Source: an uncultured Paludibaculum sp.
GTDB taxonomy: Bacteria; Acidobacteriota; Terriglobia; Bryobacterales; Bryobacteraceae
Reading direction: 5' to 3'
NCBI RefSeq assembly: GCF_963665245.1
Contig: NZ_OY762267.1
Coordinates: forward strand, 2,604,001 to 2,668,000
Length of the DNA: 64,000 bases
Under the pieces are notes generated by a model, which did not search any database, had not been told where the DNA came from, and saw only the letters and a program-made list of their open reading frames with translations. The position numbers were made by a program, and so were the translations under genes. Positions 43,751 to 53,204 of the stretch are shown in pieces (the first letter of the stretch is position 1; the number at the start of each line of letters is the position of its first letter).

Positions 43751-45547
43751 TCACCCGCGGCTCCTGGCGGAGTTCAGCCGTCGGCAGGCCGTCGTCAGAC
43801 GCCGCCGAAAACCGAGAATCGGCAACATGAGAGCCACCATCCAGGTGCGATTCTGACTACCCGGCGAGAGCGAAGCGGATGCGGTGCCTTCCTGCTTTGG
43901 CAACTGGGGTGCATCGAGCGCGATCACATCCCCTGCCTTCAAGCCGGACACCACGCTGGTCTGAATGTTGTTGCGGTCGCCCAACTCGATACTCCGTTTC
44001 ACGAACGACTCGCCGGTCTTCACGAAGACGTACGGCTTAGCGGTGGGCGCATCCTGAAAGATCGACTCCAGCGGTGCCAGCACCTGGTTCTCATCCGTCT
44101 TGATAATTACGTCGGCGCTGACACTCAGGTCAGGAATGACCCTCGGATCCAGATGGTCGATCTTCAAGAAAACGGGCACTGCCTTTACGTAGGACGCCCT
44201 CGGGCCGCCCGGCATGGTAATCGCCGCAATGGACGTGACATGCGCAGGTAACGTCATGTCGGGGTAGGCGTCGAAGTGAAGTGTTGCCTTGGAACCTACG
44301 CGCACATATTCAACATCGGCCTGGTTGATCGTCGCGGAAACCAAAAAGGAGCTCGCATCGACAATCCGCGCAAACAACTGCCCCGGATAGAGTTGATCCC
44401 CTTGCTGAACCTGGGAGAATTCACTACCACGCAGCATGTTTTCCATCGCGATCATGCCGTCCATGCTCGCCCGGATCTCCATCAGGTTCACATTTCGCTC
44501 GGCACGCTTCAACTCCACGCGGGACTGGTCTACGTCAATCTCCGAGATCCGGCGCTGACTCTTCAGGCTGGTTTCCTGGTACGGAATCTGAGATTGCAAC
44601 TGCTTCAGCTTGGCCTGCGCTTCCTCAAGCGCCAACTGCAGTTGCTCGGCTTCGATCGCCGAGCGAACCGGCGTTGTCTTGATGTCCAGCTTCGCCTTCT
44701 CGACAGCCCCCTTGGCTTGTTCGATGTTCTGGTCGTACGACTTGCGCTGAACTTCCAAGGTGGAATCCAAAGACCGGAGAGTTCTGTCCGCCTGCTCGAC
44801 CGTCGACTTGTAGTCATCCAGCCGCAGCAATTGGAACTGCTGGTCAAACTGGGCGACCAAGTCACCTTTCTTCACTCTGGTTCCGGCCGGAGCTACTTTC
44901 TGCAACACCTGCATGAAGTCGTCGTTGCCGCCACTCAACATGTTGCCGCCACCCCCGCCACCTCCACTCGATGTGGAACCCGAAGTAGACGAGGAAGAAG
45001 AGGACGAACCGGAAGTGGTGGATGCCGTCGAAGTGGAGGAAGCGGTGGAACCGGAGGTAGACGACGTCGCGCTGGATCCGAATCTGTTGGTTGTGGCACG
45101 GAATGTCGAGGTAGTTGCCGTCGAACTCGAGGAAGTGCCCGAAGACGCGGTCGTCGAGCTGCTCGCGGTCGAAGAACTCGAAGTTGATGAGGAACTGGAC
45201 GACCCGGAGGTGGAACCGCCACCACCACCGCCGCCACGCATTCCTCGCAATTGAGGGGCGGAAAGGGTGGCAAATTTGTCAGCAGAGGTCACACCCGTCA
45301 GGCGAATCGTACGCTCCAGTGTGCCCGAGGCCACGACGGCGGTTCGAATGCCGACGGTGCCAGAACCCGAGCGGGCCGGGTCCGTCACCTGCTTCCAGGT
45401 GAACCAGCCGGCACCGGCCATCAGTACGACGACTAGAAGCACGAGTCCGCTCTTGGACCTGGGGCGCTTCGGTTCGCGAGGAACCGGAACGGCGCCAGGT
45501 ACACCTTGCGGAGTGGATTGCGGAGATGGATTCATCTGCGGCTGCAT
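43751..45547 (-). CDS. Periplasmic adaptor (HlyD/RND type) with 100-residue Ser/Thr/Gly insertion
   Basis: A 598-residue membrane-fusion protein with a Pro-rich cytoplasmic start, one membrane anchor (about 33-50), and the first lipoyl strands at IRTAVVASGTLERTIRLTGVTSA (67-89). Residues 104-202 are almost only Ser, Thr, Ala and Gly, flanked by poly-Gly on both sides. The lipoyl fold resumes at VAPAGTRVKKGDLVAQFDQQ (218-237), followed by the coiled-coil hairpin and a beta-barrel with a canonical C-terminal region. First gene of the five-gene efflux operon. ATG at 45547 is used; Met5 at 45535 is an alternative. The C-terminus ends in a hydrophobic and Arg-rich tail (about 578-598), unusual for the family. 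Confidence 0.9.
   Translation of the reverse strand: MQPQMNPSPQSTPQGVPGAVPVPREPKRPRSKSGLVLLVVVLMAGAGWFTWKQVTDPARSGSGTVGIRTAVVASGTLERTIRLTGVTSADKFATLSAPQLRGMRGGGGGGGSTSGSSSSSSTSSSSTASSSTTASSGTSSSSTATTSTFRATTNRFGSSATSSTSGSTASSTSTASTTSGSSSSSSSTSGSTSSGGGGGGGNMLSGGNDDFMQVLQKVAPAGTRVKKGDLVAQFDQQFQLLRLDDYKSTVEQADRTLRSLDSTLEVQRKSYDQNIEQAKGAVEKAKLDIKTTPVRSAIEAEQLQLALEEAQAKLKQLQSQIPYQETSLKSQRRISEIDVDQSRVELKRAERNVNLMEIRASMDGMIAMENMLRGSEFSQVQQGDQLYPGQLFARIVDASSFLVSATINQADVEYVRVGSKATLHFDAYPDMTLPAHVTSIAAITMPGGPRASYVKAVPVFLKIDHLDPRVIPDLSVSADVIIKTDENQVLAPLESIFQDAPTAKPYVFVKTGESFVKRSIELGDRNNIQTSVVSGLKAGDVIALDAPQLPKQEGTASASLSPGSQNRTWMVALMLPILGFRRRLTTACRRLNSARSRG
44942..45238 (-). repeat. Ser/Thr/Ala/Gly low-complexity coding block
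   Basis: This 297-bp block encodes residues 104-202 of adaptor A. It has irregular Ser/Thr codon runs bounded by two poly-Gly stretches, and the frame stays open with correct domain sequence on both sides. Base composition here differs from the rest of the operon. Confidence 0.9.
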
Positions 45548-45909
45548 ACGGTCTAACTCTGGATCCTAAACACGTGGAATGCGTTGGGCCGATTCGGCAG
45601 GCCTGTCCCGCATGTAAAGACGACACGCCTATCGAAAAGGTTATCCGGGTACGGGAAAGATGGCATTGCCTGGTCGAAAGACGTGGATTCCATTGCAGTT
45701 AGCACGCGGCGCCGGAGACTGCGGCCAAACCGGCTATCCAACGAAATGGAGACACACTGCATGAAGTTGGGTTCATATGCTTTATCCCTTCCCAAGGCAA
45801 CAGTTTACAGTGAGCCCGCCGGCGTCGGGTGACAATGCTCGGGATCCCACGCCGCCCCACAGCGCTCGGACACCGGAACCTCGTAAACTAGGGTTTCAGT
45901 CTCGAAGCC
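45548..45909. other. 362-bp divergent intergenic region between efflux operon and recG
   Basis: This is the only gap over 300 bp in the window. It lies between two divergent starts, so it should hold both promoters. I see no convincing sigma70 box pair. A small palindrome GCCGATTCGGC lies at 45588-45598, about 40 nt from the efflux start. Short open frames on both strands have no family sequence and no ribosome-binding site. No RNA gene is recognisable. Confidence 0.5.
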
Positions 45910-48015
45910 GTGCCGCTGGACCTCTCTACTCCGGTTAAGTTTGTAAAAGGCGTCGGACCGCGCCGTGCCGCCGACCTTGAAAGCCGCGGCTTGGCGACGG
46001 CGTCGGACCTGCTCACCTACGCCCCTTTCCGCTACGAAGACCGCTCCAACGTCAAACCCATGGCGGAACTGGCGCCCGGCGAGATGGCCACCGTCCTGGC
46101 CGAGGTGCAGAGCATCCATTCGCCGCAGTTCCGGCGCCGCGACCTCGGCATGGTCGAAGTCATCTTTCAGGACGCCAGCAGCCAGCGCCTCACCGGCAAG
46201 TGGTTCCACGCTCAGTACTTAAAGAACGTCTTTGTCCCCGGCGTGCGCGTTTCTCTGTTCGGCAAAGTGGAGTTTGATGGGTACAAGGGCGAGTTGACCA
46301 TGCTCCACCCGGAGTTCGAGCTCCTGCGCGAGGAGGATGAAGACGAGGAAGTGGGCCTGCACACCGGACGCATCGTGCCCGTCTATGAGGCCGCCGGCAA
46401 GACCAGCACGCGTGTGCTGCGCGGCATCCTGAAGCGGGTCATCGACAACCTCCCGGAGATGGCGGATGCGCTGCCGGAGTTCATCCGTCGCCGGCTGGGA
46501 CTTCCGGATCTTGCTACAGCGTTGAAAGGACTCCACTTCCCAGAGGTAGCTACCGACCTCCGGCTACTGAACGGGTTCCGGTCACCAGCCCAGATCCGTA
46601 TGATCTTCGAGGAGTTCTTCTGGCTGGAAACCGGCATTTCGCTGAAGCGCCGCCAGGCCCGGACGGAACCGGGGATCCGGTTTGAGCTCACCGATCGGGT
46701 CCGTGAACAGATCAAGAAGATCCTGCCCTTCAAGCCGACGGCGGCGCAGAAGCGTGTACTGGGCGAGATCGCCCGGGACATGTCCACCGAGACTCCGATG
46801 TCCCGCCTGCTTCAGGGGGACGTCGGCAGCGGCAAGACGATTGTGGCCGCGCAAGCCGCGGTCATCGCCGTCGAAAATGGCTATCAGGCCGCGCTCCTTG
46901 CTCCAACTGAGATTCTGGCCGCCCAACATCACATCAACCTCCAACGGGTTCTGGCTCCGCTCGGATACCAGATTGCCCCACTGATGGGCTCCATGAGCAA
47001 GAAAGAAAAGGCTGTCGCCAAACGGGCTTTGGCGGCTGGCTTTGCCCAGATTGCGATCGGTACCCACGCCCTACTGGAAGAAGACGTAGAGTTTGACAAG
47101 TTGGGCCTGGCGATTATCGACGAGCAGCATCGCTTCGGCGTCATGCAGCGCAAATCACTCCAACAAAAGGGCATCTTCCCCGACGTTCTGGTGATGACCG
47201 CCACCCCCATCCCTCGCACCTTGGCTTTGACCATTTACGGCGACCTGGACGTGAGCGTCATCGACGAATTGCCGCCCGGCCGCCAACCGATCAAGACGTT
47301 CCACAAGACCAAGTTGGAACTGGAACAGGTGTATAGCTTCGTCCTCCGCCAAGTCCAGGCTGGCCGCCAGGCGTATGTGGTCTACGCCGCCATTGAGGAG
47401 AGCGAGACCCAGGCCGTCAAGGCCGCGCAGGCCGCGTTTCAGGAACTCTCTACCGTGGTGTTTCCACAACTAAAAGTCGGCTTGCTGCACGGCAAGCTAC
47501 CTCCGGCGGAAAAAGAAGCCACCATGGACAGTTTCAAGCGGGGTGAGCTTCAAGTCCTGGTATCGACGACTGTCATAGAGGTGGGCGTCGATGTACCCAA
47601 CGCCACGGTGATGGTGGTGGAAAATGCCGAGCGTTTTGGGCTAGCGCAGATTCATCAGCTACGGGGCCGCGTAGGCCGCGGCGCGGAGCAGAGCTATTGC
47701 GTACTGGTGACCGATAAGCTCAGCGACACCGGGCGCGAACGCATCCGCACGCTGGTGGACTCCACCGACGGTTTCCACATCGCCGAGATGGACCTCCGGC
47801 TTCGGGGGCCAGGCGAGTTTCTGGGCACCAAGCAGAGCGGATTGCCGGTGTTCCGGATCGGTAACTTATTGAGAGACCAAGAGATTCTAGAGCTGGCGCG
47901 CGAAGAGGCGCGGTCGTTCGTCGAACAGCCGCCATCGCCGGAACTCCTGGAAGCAGCGCTCCGTTTCGTCCGCGAACATTGGCAGCGGCGGTACGGATTG
48001 GCTTTGATCGGTTGA
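45910..48015 (+). CDS. recG: ATP-dependent DNA helicase RecG
   Basis: A 701-residue branch-migration helicase for stalled forks and Holliday junctions. The N-terminal wedge/OB domain occupies about 1-160 (VKFVKGVGPRRAADL at the start). Helicase motifs: GDVGSGKT (303-310), DEQH (404-407), MTATPIPRTLALT, and the RecG TRG region with QIHQLRGRVGRG. It is slightly short at the N-terminus compared with forms of about 690-800 residues, but complete. GTG start at 45910; no upstream ATG in frame. Followed 18 nt later by rsmD. Confidence 0.96.
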   Translation: MPLDLSTPVKFVKGVGPRRAADLESRGLATASDLLTYAPFRYEDRSNVKPMAELAPGEMATVLAEVQSIHSPQFRRRDLGMVEVIFQDASSQRLTGKWFHAQYLKNVFVPGVRVSLFGKVEFDGYKGELTMLHPEFELLREEDEDEEVGLHTGRIVPVYEAAGKTSTRVLRGILKRVIDNLPEMADALPEFIRRRLGLPDLATALKGLHFPEVATDLRLLNGFRSPAQIRMIFEEFFWLETGISLKRRQARTEPGIRFELTDRVREQIKKILPFKPTAAQKRVLGEIARDMSTETPMSRLLQGDVGSGKTIVAAQAAVIAVENGYQAALLAPTEILAAQHHINLQRVLAPLGYQIAPLMGSMSKKEKAVAKRALAAGFAQIAIGTHALLEEDVEFDKLGLAIIDEQHRFGVMQRKSLQQKGIFPDVLVMTATPIPRTLALTIYGDLDVSVIDELPPGRQPIKTFHKTKLELEQVYSFVLRQVQAGRQAYVVYAAIEESETQAVKAAQAAFQELSTVVFPQLKVGLLHGKLPPAEKEATMDSFKRGELQVLVSTTVIEVGVDVPNATVMVVENAERFGLAQIHQLRGRVGRGAEQSYCVLVTDKLSDTGRERIRTLVDSTDGFHIAEMDLRLRGPGEFLGTKQSGLPVFRIGNLLRDQEILELAREEARSFVEQPPSPELLEAALRFVREHWQRRYGLALIG

Positions 48016-48033
48016 AGGAAAGGCAATGGTTTC

Positions 48034-48567
48034 ATGCGAGTAATAGGTGGTGAGTTCCGAAGCCGCCGGCTGAAGTCTCCGGCGGGGGACAGCGTCCGTC
48101 CCACCCCGGACCGGTTGCGGGAGGCGCTCTTCAACATCCTGGCGCCGCACATAGCAGGGTGCGTATTCCTGGACGCTTACGCCGGATGTGGGAGTGTCGG
48201 CATCGAGGCCCTCAGCCGGGGTGCGGGCCGTGTGATCTTCCTGGAGAAGAGCCGGCCGGCCCTGCGGGCGCTGCAGGACAATATCAGCACCCTGGAGATC
48301 TCGAAGCGCTGCGAGGTACACGCCGGCAACGCAGCTCCGGTCATCACCAAATTCGCCGCCGACATCGTCTTCCTCGACCCGCCCTATCCGCGGGAGCAGG
48401 AATACGGTCTCTGTCTCGATGCGCTGGGTGAGGAACCTAGTTCAATGGTCATCGTCCAGCACACCTCGAAGTTTACACACCACCTGAAGGAGACCTACGG
48501 CACACTGAATCGGGTGAGGATCCTCAGCCAGGGAGATAACTCACTCAGCTTCTTCGAACCGAGGTGA
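48034..48567 (+). CDS. rsmD: 16S rRNA (guanine(966)-N(2))-methyltransferase
   Basis: A 177-residue SAM-dependent methyltransferase that modifies G966 of 16S rRNA. It begins MRVIGGEFRSRRL, has the PTPDRLREALFNIL block, the SAM site DAYAGCGSVGIEALSRGA (47-64) and the catalytic DPPY (115-118). Length and order are typical. Probably co-transcribed with recG. Confidence 0.94.
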   Translation: MRVIGGEFRSRRLKSPAGDSVRPTPDRLREALFNILAPHIAGCVFLDAYAGCGSVGIEALSRGAGRVIFLEKSRPALRALQDNISTLEISKRCEVHAGNAAPVITKFAADIVFLDPPYPREQEYGLCLDALGEEPSSMVIVQHTSKFTHHLKETYGTLNRVRILSQGDNSLSFFEPR

Positions 48568-48571
48568 GGAT

Positions 48572-49216
48572 ATGCGCTGGATGGTGCTGGCAGCCCTTGG
48601 GGCGGTTGCCGCTTATGGTCAGACGGGTCTGACAGACTCGTTGGAACTGCGTGGCGTGAAGACGGAATCTGTCACCTACAAGGGCAGGCAGGCTGTACGT
48701 GTCACTGGCGATCCAGGGGTGAAAGACGGCGAGGCTCTGGCCATTCTGAAAGGGGAGACGTTCAAGGACGGCGCCATAGAGTTGTGGATATCCGGCGAGC
48801 CGACCGCCGGCGCCGGATCCGGTGCCAGGGGATTTGTGGGTGTGGCTTTCCGCGTCAGTCCGCAAGGCGCGCGTTACGAGGCGTTTTACCTGCGGCCCAC
48901 CAACGGCCGGGCCGACGATCAGGTTCGGCGCAACCACTCCGCGCAATACATTTCCCATCCGGATCACCCGTGGTTTCAACTGCGCAAGGACTTTCCGGAA
49001 AAGTATGAGTCCTATGTCGACTTGGTTCCGGGCGAATGGACGCGGGTCAAGGTCGAGGTCCGAGGCAAGCAAGCGCGCCTCTTCGTAAACGGAGCCCAAC
49101 AGCCTACGCTCATCGTCAACGACCTCTTCCTCGGAGAAGAGGGTGGCGGCGTGGCGTTTTGGCTGGGGCCAGGCACGCTGGCCCACTTTGCCGATTTGAA
49201 GGTCACCCGCTACTAG
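48572..49216 (+). CDS. Secreted concanavalin-A-like lectin/glucanase-fold protein
   Basis: A 214-residue protein with a short signal peptide (MRWMVLAALGAVAAYG). The rest reads as a beta-sandwich of the LamG/concanavalin-like type: ELWISGEP...GFVGVAFRVS, ARYEAFYLRPTNGRADDQVRRNHSAQYI, WTRVKVEVRGKQARLFVNGAQQPTLIVNDLFLG and a final LAHFADLKVTRY, similar to domains in DUF1080-type glycosidases. Catalytic activity is not evident. It starts 4 nt after rsmD. Its TAG stop lies in a CTAG palindrome that also provides the stop of the convergent Ig-repeat gene. Confidence 0.8.
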   Translation: MRWMVLAALGAVAAYGQTGLTDSLELRGVKTESVTYKGRQAVRVTGDPGVKDGEALAILKGETFKDGAIELWISGEPTAGAGSGARGFVGVAFRVSPQGARYEAFYLRPTNGRADDQVRRNHSAQYISHPDHPWFQLRKDFPEKYESYVDLVPGEWTRVKVEVRGKQARLFVNGAQQPTLIVNDLFLGEEGGGVAFWLGPGTLAHFADLKVTRY

Positions 49217-52200
49217 AAGCTGACGGTGACCGGGGCTGAGGTCCCCACGCTGTTAGTGAGGGTTACCGTGGCGCTGCCAATACCCGTTATGTCACTGACG
49301 GTAAAGGGCAACACCAACCGGAACTGGCTGCCGAACGGAGCCGATGCCTGATCCGCGAAGTATGTGGTGAAGATCTGATTGACCGTGAACGGGAAGTCCG
49401 TCGAGGCCAGCGTCTTCCCAGCCGCGGGGCCGAGTTTCACGGTCGCCGAACTCACTTGGCGGGGCGTCGCAAATCCGTACACAGTCAGTTCGAATCCGGT
49501 CCCCGTCTTGGTGAGATCTATCCGAGTGATGACCGGCGCGGCAGGTACAATCCTCACCTGCTGGGTGGGTACCGGCGTCGGGGTCACGTCCGAACCCTGC
49601 ACTGTGAGTGCAGCGACAATCGTGACCAAACCCGCGACCGTGCCGGTCTGGAAGGCGGAATTCGGCACCTGGAAGCTCGCGCCTGTCGTGCCGGCGGGGA
49701 TCGTGAATGGAAGGGTTCTGGAACCCGAGGCAAAGAGCACGGCCGGATCGTCGAAGCCGGAGTCCGGTGCAAACGTTAGGGTGAGCACGCCATTCAGGGC
49801 GACCGGATACGGATTGGTTAGCGTCAGGCCCACGGTGATCTGCGAACCCGGATCGGCGTTGGGCTGCACCGGATTGAACGTGACCGGGGGTAGTTGCGCC
49901 AGTGATACCGTAATCGTGAACGAACCGGTGGCGGATAGATTATTGGCGTCATCGACCCGAACGGAGAACGGAAATGTGCCGATCGCAGTCGGGATTCCGG
50001 CCAGGTTTCCAGTGGCCGCATCCATCGACAGGCCTGGCGGCAAGGTCCCGGTGAACGACCAGCGGAACGGCTGAGTACCGCCCTGGGTGGTGAAGCTGGT
50101 CTGATAGGCCACTCCGACAACACCGCCGGGAGGCGTTCCCTGGACATTGAGCGACGGCCCTCCCTTGACGGTGATTGTGTAATGCTTGGTCGTCGTCCGC
50201 TGTCGCGAGTCGGTCACTTTGATATCGAACTCGAAGCTGCCGGCCTTCGTCGGAGCGCCGCGGAACGAACCCGCGTCGAACTGGATGCCGTCGGGCAGGC
50301 TGCCCGAAACCAACTCGAAGACGTAGCTGGGAGCGCCGCCCGTCACGCTAAGTTGCGCCGAGTAATCTCGGATCAACAAGCCGTCGGGCAAGGTGTCAGG
50401 CGTGATGTCAAGGGTAGCGAACACCCGAATGCTGTAGGTGCCAACACTGCCCTTACCCGTGGCGTCGGTGACGGTGACATCGAACGTGAAGTCGCCCGCA
50501 TTCAGAGGAGTACCGGCGATGCCGCCGTCCTGTGCGAGCGCCAAGCCGACTGGCAGGGCGCCAGCGGACAGAGTGAAGGTGAACGGGGCCGTACCGCCCG
50601 CGGTTTTGATTTGTGCGCCAGGATAAACTTCACCCTGAGTCCCGTCGGGCAGCACCGTGCCAGGCTGAGTCGGCCCGGCATGGATGGTAATGCTGTACGG
50701 GCGCACCAGTTGTTTGTGATTCGCGTCGGTCAGCAGGATCTCAAACGTGTATAGGCCCGCGGTGGTAGGTTTGCCGGCGATGGTCCCCGTGGCAGGGTCA
50801 ATGACTACGTTGGCAGGGAGGCTGCCGCTATTCACCTGGAACAAAAACGGCGCGGTGCCGCCGGAAGGAACCAGAGCCTGACTGTAATTCTGGCCCACAT
50901 TCCCGTCCGGCAAGGTGGAAGGCGTCAGTTCGAGGGCAGTCGCATCGATGAAGAGCGTGATCAGACGCTCGATGACCTGATTGCCCGCTGAAAGGCGCAC
51001 CACGAACTGGTAGCTCCCCACCGTGGTCGGAGTCCCTGTAACTGAACCATCGGCCCCGACACCGAGACCAGGGGGCGGAGTTCCTCCAGCCAGCGTAAAC
51101 ACGTACACGCCGGATCCGCCGGAAGGTGTGAACATCTGGCTATAGGGGACACCCACAGTGCCCGCCGTCAGAAGGTCCGGAGTGAAATCGAGGCCCGGAA
51201 CACCGACGGTAATGCTTAGCGATTTGGGACCTACGACTTGGTTGCCTGCAACCGCGCGCACCTGGAACGGATAGCTTCCTTCGGCCGTAGGTGTCCCGGT
51301 AATCGTACCAGTCGAAGCACTCAAGGCAAGCCCGTCTGGCAGTTGGCCCTCCACAACGGACCAAGTGGGTGAAGACACAAACCCGGAGGCCGCAAGAGTC
51401 GCCTGGTAGCCTTTGCCCACGAAGGCGTTTGGCAGACTGGCCGTCGTGATGCTGGGCGGAGGTGCGACCGTGACGCTGAAGGTGCGGGAGGCGGAGCTCT
51501 CCGTACTGTCGTACAAAAACACGTCAAAGGTGTAGGTTCCGGCAGTGGTTGGCGTGCCGTCGAGATTGGCGGTTTCGCCACCGTTGAATTGCAGCCCAGG
51601 GATGTTCACGGTCTCCACGAAGAAATAGTACGGTGGCCGCCCGCCGGCGGCCTGGAAGTCCAGATGGTAAGGAGTGCCCACCTGCGCCCCTGGCAACACC
51701 GTAGGCGTCACAAAAGACAGCGCACCGACGACTTGGATCTGATAATCCCGGGTGGTGGACTGTCCGGTGGACGCGGAAGCGGCGCGGACAGTGAAGGAAA
51801 ACAGGCCGGCTTGGCTAGGTGTGCCCTGGAATACGCCGGCGGTAGTGAGGGCGATACCTGGCGGCAACGATCCCGAGCTGACGCTAAACGAAGGCGGGGA
51901 GAAGAAGCCGTCCGCACTGAGTCCGGCGTAGTAGAAGCTACCCATAACCCCTGTGGGCAAAGTGCTGGGACTGATCGTCAGAACGGGGGCCGGTGCAACT
52001 ACAATCTGGAACGACTGCGGCACGGCCGCGCCGTTGGCATCGGTGGCGATGATCGAAAAATTATAGGTACCCGCCGTGGTGGGGTTCCCCGTAATTGCGC
52101 CGCCGGTGGCCAGGCTCAGGCCCGGCGGAAGGCCTCCCGCGACTGCTGACAGAGTGTAGATGAACGGGGCGGTGCCGCCGGATGCGGCCACTGAAGCACT

Positions 52201-53181
52201 GTAGCTGGCACCCACGGTGCCACCTGGCAATGTGGCCGTCGGGAATGTCGGGCCGGCGTTGACCACAATTGGCAGCGTCCGGCTGGCGACCAAGTTCGTG
52301 GAGGGATCAATCACCGTGAAAGCGGCGTTATAGGTCCCGGCGGTCGTCGTGGTGCCCGTGATCAGCCCCGTGGCGCTTACCGCCAGCGTGGGCGGCAACA
52401 GGGTGCCGCCGTAACTCACGGTGCCGGAATTGCCGGCCACGGCCAACTGCGTGTTGGGGTACGGCCTACCGGCTGTGCCTTGAGGAAGGCTGGACGTGGA
52501 AATCCCCAGGATGCGGACGGTATATGAGCGGGCAGCCGTCCGTCCGGGAACAAACGAGGACTGGCAGGAACTCTCAGTGGCAGTGACGGTAAACGTATAG
52601 ACACCGGCTGTTGTTGGCGTACCGGTCAGGTAGCCAAAGTAGATGTACTCAGTCAGGGTAAGCCCAGGCGGCAGAGTCCCACTGGTTATCGCGTATGTGA
52701 AACAGGTCTGAGCCGGACCAGGCAGAAAGGACGGTGCCTCATAGCCGCTGCCAACCGCTCCGTCGGGCAGTGAGGCGGGTTGGAGCACGAGCGGATCGAT
52801 GGTCAGTGTATAGGACTGGACAACAGGGGGCACCGGCGGCGGCAACGTGCAACCGGTGCCAGCGCTAGCTGTAACGGTGAACGAGAAGGTGCCTGTCTGG
52901 CTGGGCGTACCAGAGAGGAGCGCGCTGAGGCTGCCGGTCTGCGGTTGGGTGAGTGTGACACCTTGCGGCAGCGCTCCGGCAGTCACGGTCCAGGTGCGCG
53001 TGACGCAGGCCTCGGGGGAGACTTGCAGAACGTAGCCGGACCCATTCAAAGGTTCGCCGATAGTGCCGTTGGACAGGCTGGACGGCAGCATCGTCTGCGC
53101 GCCGAGCCCGGAGGTGATCAGCAGCAACAGTGCGGGCAGACAAGGGATGTGAGCAAATCGAGCGATGGGAGACCGTGCCAT
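49213..53181 (-). CDS. Secreted protein with 12 putative-Ig (He_PIG-type) repeats
   Basis: A 1322-residue protein with a signal peptide (ending near LGAQ, residue 29). I count twelve repeats of about 75-95 residues from residue 30 to about 1090. Each runs LPxGxVGxxYxxxxxAxGG...LPPGLxLxxxTGxIxGTPTxAGxYxFxVxxxD...xxxIxV, the putative-Ig fold found in surface and adhesion proteins. The last 230 residues form two or three non-repeat beta domains. No LPxTG, PEP-CTERM or membrane anchor is present. It may be an adhesin or matrix protein. It sits 23 nt after the small Ig-like gene, apparently in one transcript, and shares its stop (CTAG) with the convergent gene. Confidence 0.92.
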   Translation of the reverse strand: MARSPIARFAHIPCLPALLLLITSGLGAQTMLPSSLSNGTIGEPLNGSGYVLQVSPEACVTRTWTVTAGALPQGVTLTQPQTGSLSALLSGTPSQTGTFSFTVTASAGTGCTLPPPVPPVVQSYTLTIDPLVLQPASLPDGAVGSGYEAPSFLPGPAQTCFTYAITSGTLPPGLTLTEYIYFGYLTGTPTTAGVYTFTVTATESSCQSSFVPGRTAARSYTVRILGISTSSLPQGTAGRPYPNTQLAVAGNSGTVSYGGTLLPPTLAVSATGLITGTTTTAGTYNAAFTVIDPSTNLVASRTLPIVVNAGPTFPTATLPGGTVGASYSASVAASGGTAPFIYTLSAVAGGLPPGLSLATGGAITGNPTTAGTYNFSIIATDANGAAVPQSFQIVVAPAPVLTISPSTLPTGVMGSFYYAGLSADGFFSPPSFSVSSGSLPPGIALTTAGVFQGTPSQAGLFSFTVRAASASTGQSTTRDYQIQVVGALSFVTPTVLPGAQVGTPYHLDFQAAGGRPPYYFFVETVNIPGLQFNGGETANLDGTPTTAGTYTFDVFLYDSTESSASRTFSVTVAPPPSITTASLPNAFVGKGYQATLAASGFVSSPTWSVVEGQLPDGLALSASTGTITGTPTAEGSYPFQVRAVAGNQVVGPKSLSITVGVPGLDFTPDLLTAGTVGVPYSQMFTPSGGSGVYVFTLAGGTPPPGLGVGADGSVTGTPTTVGSYQFVVRLSAGNQVIERLITLFIDATALELTPSTLPDGNVGQNYSQALVPSGGTAPFLFQVNSGSLPANVVIDPATGTIAGKPTTAGLYTFEILLTDANHKQLVRPYSITIHAGPTQPGTVLPDGTQGEVYPGAQIKTAGGTAPFTFTLSAGALPVGLALAQDGGIAGTPLNAGDFTFDVTVTDATGKGSVGTYSIRVFATLDITPDTLPDGLLIRDYSAQLSVTGGAPSYVFELVSGSLPDGIQFDAGSFRGAPTKAGSFEFDIKVTDSRQRTTTKHYTITVKGGPSLNVQGTPPGGVVGVAYQTSFTTQGGTQPFRWSFTGTLPPGLSMDAATGNLAGIPTAIGTFPFSVRVDDANNLSATGSFTITVSLAQLPPVTFNPVQPNADPGSQITVGLTLTNPYPVALNGVLTLTFAPDSGFDDPAVLFASGSRTLPFTIPAGTTGASFQVPNSAFQTGTVAGLVTIVAALTVQGSDVTPTPVPTQQVRIVPAAPVITRIDLTKTGTGFELTVYGFATPRQVSSATVKLGPAAGKTLASTDFPFTVNQIFTTYFADQASAPFGSQFRLVLPFTVSDITGIGSATVTLTNSVGTSAPVTVSF

Positions 53182-53204
53182 GTTAATTCAGCGTCCTCTC
53201 TGAG

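Noticed and set aside
44276..45187. 303-codon plus-strand open frame opposite adaptor A
   Set aside because: It mirrors the Ser/Thr-rich coding block and coiled coil of adaptor A; its low-complexity Arg/Gly-rich product is the antisense of that block.
44942..45238. Frameshift or assembly artefact inside adaptor A
   Set aside because: The frame is open across the block and the two halves of the lipoyl domain are in the same frame on either side; artefact is possible only as a length error.
45548..45909. Small protein genes in the efflux-recG gap (for example 45584-45832 and 45553-45795)
   Set aside because: Atypical composition, no ribosome-binding site, and overlap with each other on opposite strands.
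51589..52149. Plus-strand frames within the Ig-repeat gene
   Set aside because: They are antisense to the repeated Ig motifs and vary with repeat phase.
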